Under the pieces are notes generated by a model, which had not been told where the DNA came from, searched no databases, and saw only the letters and a program-made list of their open reading frames with translations. The translations under genes were made by a program, and so were the position numbers. Positions 61,849-64,000 of a stretch of 64,000 nt of DNA are shown here, piece after piece. Source of the stretch: Flavobacterium terrae. GTDB taxonomy: Bacteria > Bacteroidota > Bacteroidia > Flavobacteriales > Flavobacteriaceae. Every line of letters begins with the position of its first letter. Positions within the stretch are counted from its first letter, which is position 1. The stretch is from NCBI RefSeq assembly GCF_900142035.1, contig NZ_FQZI01000002.1, forward strand, positions 434,001 to 498,000, given 5' to 3'.

Positions 61849-62325
61849 TTAAATATTTTTTATCATCCAAACTGGGCATGCCGAATGTCCTGTACAACCC
61901 ATTGGCCCATCAAGGTATTCAAAACCAGACTTTTTATATAATTTTTGTGCTGCTTCCATATAAGGCATGGTTTCAAGATAGCATTGTTTAAAGCCAAACT
62001 CTTTTGCCTTGACTAAACACGCCTTCATCATTAGTACTCCTAATCCCAAACCTCTAGTTTCGGGCAGAAAATACATTTTTTGCAACTCACAAACATCTTC
62101 ACTACCATTAGCTAAAGGAGAAATACCTGCAACACCTATAATTCTTCCTTCATTTTCTAAAACAAAGTATGTAGATCTAGGTTTCTGATATGCTTCGTAC
62201 ATTGAATCCAATTCAGGATCTGCATAGGCTGTTCCTACTTTTGGTACGTTAAATTCCTCTAAAACAGTCCTAACAACTTTGGCAACCTGAACATTATCTT
62301 GTTGTTGTATTTCTCTAATCAACAT
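61849..62325 (-). CDS. GNAT family N-acetyltransferase
   Basis: Acetyltransferase of 158 residues: QMYFLPETRGLGLGVLMMKACL-type core, here CELQKMYFLPETRGLGLGVLMM (V/I-x-x-x-x-R-G-x-G-x-G/A acetyl-CoA motif), preceded by GRIIGVAGISPL and followed by CYLETMPYMEAAQKLYKKSGFEYLDGP. The acceptor is unknown; similar Bacteroidota proteins are often called PanM-like or small-molecule acetyltransferases without proof. First gene of the GNAT-prmC pair, divergent from ribD. Confidence 0.88.
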   Translation of the reverse strand: MLIREIQQQDNVQVAKVVRTVLEEFNVPKVGTAYADPELDSMYEAYQKPRSTYFVLENEGRIIGVAGISPLANGSEDVCELQKMYFLPETRGLGLGVLMMKACLVKAKEFGFKQCYLETMPYMEAAQKLYKKSGFEYLDGPMGCTGHSACPVWMIKNI

Positions 62326-62338
62326 AAAATTAAAAGCT

Positions 62339-62346
62339 TATTTTTG
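62339..62346 (+). promoter_or_regulatory. -7 promoter box of ribD, placed for a (nearly) leaderless transcript
   Basis: TATTTTTG (TAnnTTTG) is only 4 bp before the GTG start at 62351, so transcription should begin at about the start codon itself. Confidence 0.5.
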
Positions 62347-62350
62347 TGAT

Positions 62351-63358
62351 GTGAAGATACATGAAAAATACATATCTAGATGTATAGAATTAGCTAAAAA
62401 TGGACTAGGTACTACCTATCCAAACCCTTTGGTTGGAAGTGTAATTGTATACGATGGAAAAATAATTGGCGAGGGTTGGCACAAAAAAGCAGGTGAAGCT
62501 CACGCCGAAGTTAATGCAATAAACTCTGTTAAAGACAAATCATTACTTTCAAAATCGACTATCTATGTGAGCTTAGAACCATGTAGTCATTTTGGGAAAA
62601 CACCTCCTTGTTCAGATTTGATTATTCATCACAAAATACCCAATGTAGTTATAGGAACTATTGATCCATTTGCTAAAGTTGCTGGTAATGGGATAAAAAA
62701 ACTAATTGAATCTGGAGCAAATGTAACCATTGGCATACTAGAAGAAGAATGCAATAAACTCAATAAACGCTTTTTTACGTTTCATAATAAAAAGAGACCC
62801 TATATAATTTTAAAATGGGCAGAAACTCAAGATGGCTTTATTGCTCCTAAAACAAAAGAGAATCAAAGTCCAGTTTGGATAACTAACAAATACTCTAGAC
62901 AACTAGTCCACAAATGGAGAACTGAAGAACAAGGAATTCTAGCTGGTACCCAAACAGTGATTGACGACAACCCAAGTTTAACAGCAAGAGATTGGAAAGG
63001 CAATCAACCTGTAAGAATAGTTTTAGACAAAAATAAAAGAATTTCAAAAGAAAATGCTATATTTGATAGTTCGGCTACTACCCTCTTACTTACTGATCAT
63101 GAAATTAATTTTTCAAAAGATGTTGCTAATCAAATTTGCAAGTACTTATTTGACAACGATATTCAGTCTGTAATTATTGAAGGTGGGAGTAAAACTTTAC
63201 AAACTTTTATTGATTCTCAATTGTGGGATGAAGCAAGAGTTTTTAAAGGTTTGACATTTTTTTCTGAAGGAACAAAAGCTCCAATCATTACTGGAAAAAA
63301 TATCAAACGGTATAAAATATCAAATGATGAACTTTTAATTTTTTCAAATTATGATTAA
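62351..63358 (+). CDS. ribD: Bifunctional riboflavin biosynthesis protein RibD (deaminase/reductase)
   Basis: Two-step riboflavin enzyme of 335 residues: the N-domain (1-~145) deaminates the pyrimidine (zinc site HAEVNAI, then VSLEPCSHFGKTPPC), and the C-domain reduces the ribosyl side chain (KWAETQDGFIAPK, RLVHKWRTEEQGILAGTQTVIDDNPSLTARDWKG-type motif, VIIEGGSKTLQ). The start is GTG at 62351 (MKIHEKYISRCIELAKNGLGTT, the normal RibD beginning); no ATG is in frame before the catalytic region. The end overlaps the HAD gene by 8 bp. Confidence 0.95.
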   Translation: MKIHEKYISRCIELAKNGLGTTYPNPLVGSVIVYDGKIIGEGWHKKAGEAHAEVNAINSVKDKSLLSKSTIYVSLEPCSHFGKTPPCSDLIIHHKIPNVVIGTIDPFAKVAGNGIKKLIESGANVTIGILEEECNKLNKRFFTFHNKKRPYIILKWAETQDGFIAPKTKENQSPVWITNKYSRQLVHKWRTEEQGILAGTQTVIDDNPSLTARDWKGNQPVRIVLDKNKRISKENAIFDSSATTLLLTDHEINFSKDVANQICKYLFDNDIQSVIIEGGSKTLQTFIDSQLWDEARVFKGLTFFSEGTKAPIITGKNIKRYKISNDELLIFSNYD

Positions 63359-63962
63359 TACCATTATTTTCGATTTTGGCGACGTATTCATGAATTTAGA
63401 CAAAAATGCATCTTTAGAAGCATTGAAAAAACTTGGATTACAATCCTGGAACGAAGATATAGACAAGGTAAATCAACAATTTGAAAAAGGAAAAATCTCT
63501 GAAGTACAGTTTATGATTGAAATGAAAAAAATCATACCCAATGCTTCTATTGATGATATTAGAGAAGCTTGGAATTCGGTTTTAATAGATTTTCCTTTAA
63601 ATCGATTAGAATTTCTTCAAAAGTTATCTCACAAATATCGTTTATTCCTTTTAAGCAATACAGACGAAATACACATTGCAAAATTTGAACACCGAGTAGG
63701 AATGACATTTGCTCGTGAATTTTATCAATGTTTTGAGAAAGTCTATTTTTCATTTGAAATAGGTCATCGCAAACCAGAACCCGAAGCTTTCAGCTTTATA
63801 ATCAACAAGCACGAGTTAACTCCTAAACGAACTTTATTTGTCGATGACAAAAAAACAAATACAGATATAGCCGCTTCACTTGGCATGCATGTTTGGAATT
63901 TACAAGTTGGAAAAGAAGACATAACAGAACTTTTTTCAAAAAAAGAACTTCCCTTTTCCTAA
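63351..63962 (+). CDS. HAD-superfamily hydrolase (YihX-like phosphatase)
   Basis: Haloacid dehalogenase-like phosphatase of 203 residues. Motif I IIFDFGDVFMNLD: the nucleophile Asp is followed at +2 by Gly, as in YihX-type sugar phosphatases. Cap helices follow; motif II in FLLSNTDEIH, Lys in GHRKPEPEAFSF, and motif IV FVDDKKTNTDIAASLGM. Substrate unknown (phosphosugar or FMN-like). Starts inside the last codons of ribD (8-bp overlap), so coupled; as a phosphatase beside ribD it could dephosphorylate the pyrimidine intermediate of riboflavin synthesis, which is inference. Confidence 0.9.
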   Translation: MINTIIFDFGDVFMNLDKNASLEALKKLGLQSWNEDIDKVNQQFEKGKISEVQFMIEMKKIIPNASIDDIREAWNSVLIDFPLNRLEFLQKLSHKYRLFLLSNTDEIHIAKFEHRVGMTFAREFYQCFEKVYFSFEIGHRKPEPEAFSFIINKHELTPKRTLFVDDKKTNTDIAASLGMHVWNLQVGKEDITELFSKKELPFS

Positions 63963-63983
63963 TTACCTATTTAGATAAAACAT

Positions 63984-63991
63984 TACTTTTG
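63984..63991 (+). promoter_or_regulatory. -7 promoter box of a gene beyond the window
   Basis: TACTTTTG (TAnnTTTG) at the window's right edge, 22 bp after the HAD stop. The gene it serves is not included. Confidence 0.4.
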
Positions 63992-64000
63992 TGTTCAAAT

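Overview
The window is chromosome of a low-GC member of the Bacteroidota, almost certainly a Flavobacterium or close relative. The signs are: promoters of the TAnnTTTG type instead of sigma-70 boxes, no clear Shine-Dalgarno sequences, type IX secretion (T9SS) C-terminal sorting domains of both type A and type B, a SusC-like TonB receptor with a carboxypeptidase-like plug extension, DUF4290/DUF5686/DUF4199 family proteins, MurA with Asp instead of the usual catalytic Cys, and a 6S-like RNA between zapA and rny. Everything here was read by eye; family names rest on recognised motifs and remembered families, not on database searches.

Layout. 1-24,800 is core genome: the 5' part of carB, rpmH, a TPR membrane protein, a thioredoxin-like protein, a half-size TauE/SafE transporter with a lytic transglycosylase and an alpha/beta hydrolase, mtaB, a DUF4082 lipoprotein, a GlmU-like nucleotidyltransferase, rpmE2 (type B L31), then DUF4199 / glycosyltransferase / phosphohexomutase / MsbA-like exporter reading rightward, a lipoprotein/TonB receptor/M23 peptidase group reading leftward, and coiled-coil protein / zapA / 6S RNA / rny. 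42,866-64,000 is also core: tRNA-Met, a START-like protein, an aminotransferase, yqgE, HU, fmt-recQ, DUF493-DUF4290-murA, DUF5686 protein, aroQ, xerD, hisS, a MacB-type permease, prmC, a GNAT protein, ribD and a HAD phosphatase.

Between them lies an integrated element of about 18 kb (24,904-42,908). It is bounded by a perfect 45-bp direct repeat, one copy of which is the 3' half of an intact tRNA-Met gene. The tyrosine integrase sits next to the tRNA on the same strand, with only a terminator-like hairpin between them. Next come an unknown gene and an ATPase / small protein / DUF6371 primase-like set that looks like a replication module. The cargo is a two-gene module (metallo-beta-lactamase-fold hydrolase plus membrane protein) and a four-gene operon: a small T9SS type A protein, a 2088-residue SpvB/RHS polymorphic toxin with a GIY-YIG-like C-terminal tip, a probable immunity protein, and a 1070-residue T9SS type B surface protein. 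No relaxase, capsid or terminase gene is visible, so the element is best described as an integrative, possibly mobilisable, island.

The most unusual signals are in the element's non-coding DNA. There is a 3+3 inverted array of CGTAAT half-sites at exact 9-bp steps between the primase-like gene and the small protein gene. TTGCAAT-type sites spaced about 11 or 22 bp apart occur near both ends. Short CGTGTAC sites flank both attachment ends. The tRNA's old terminator was left behind at the far end and replaced by an element-borne hairpin whose T-tract runs straight into the integrase start codon. Together these suggest an undescribed control and replication logic for this family of tRNA-Met islands, with a toxin/defence payload.
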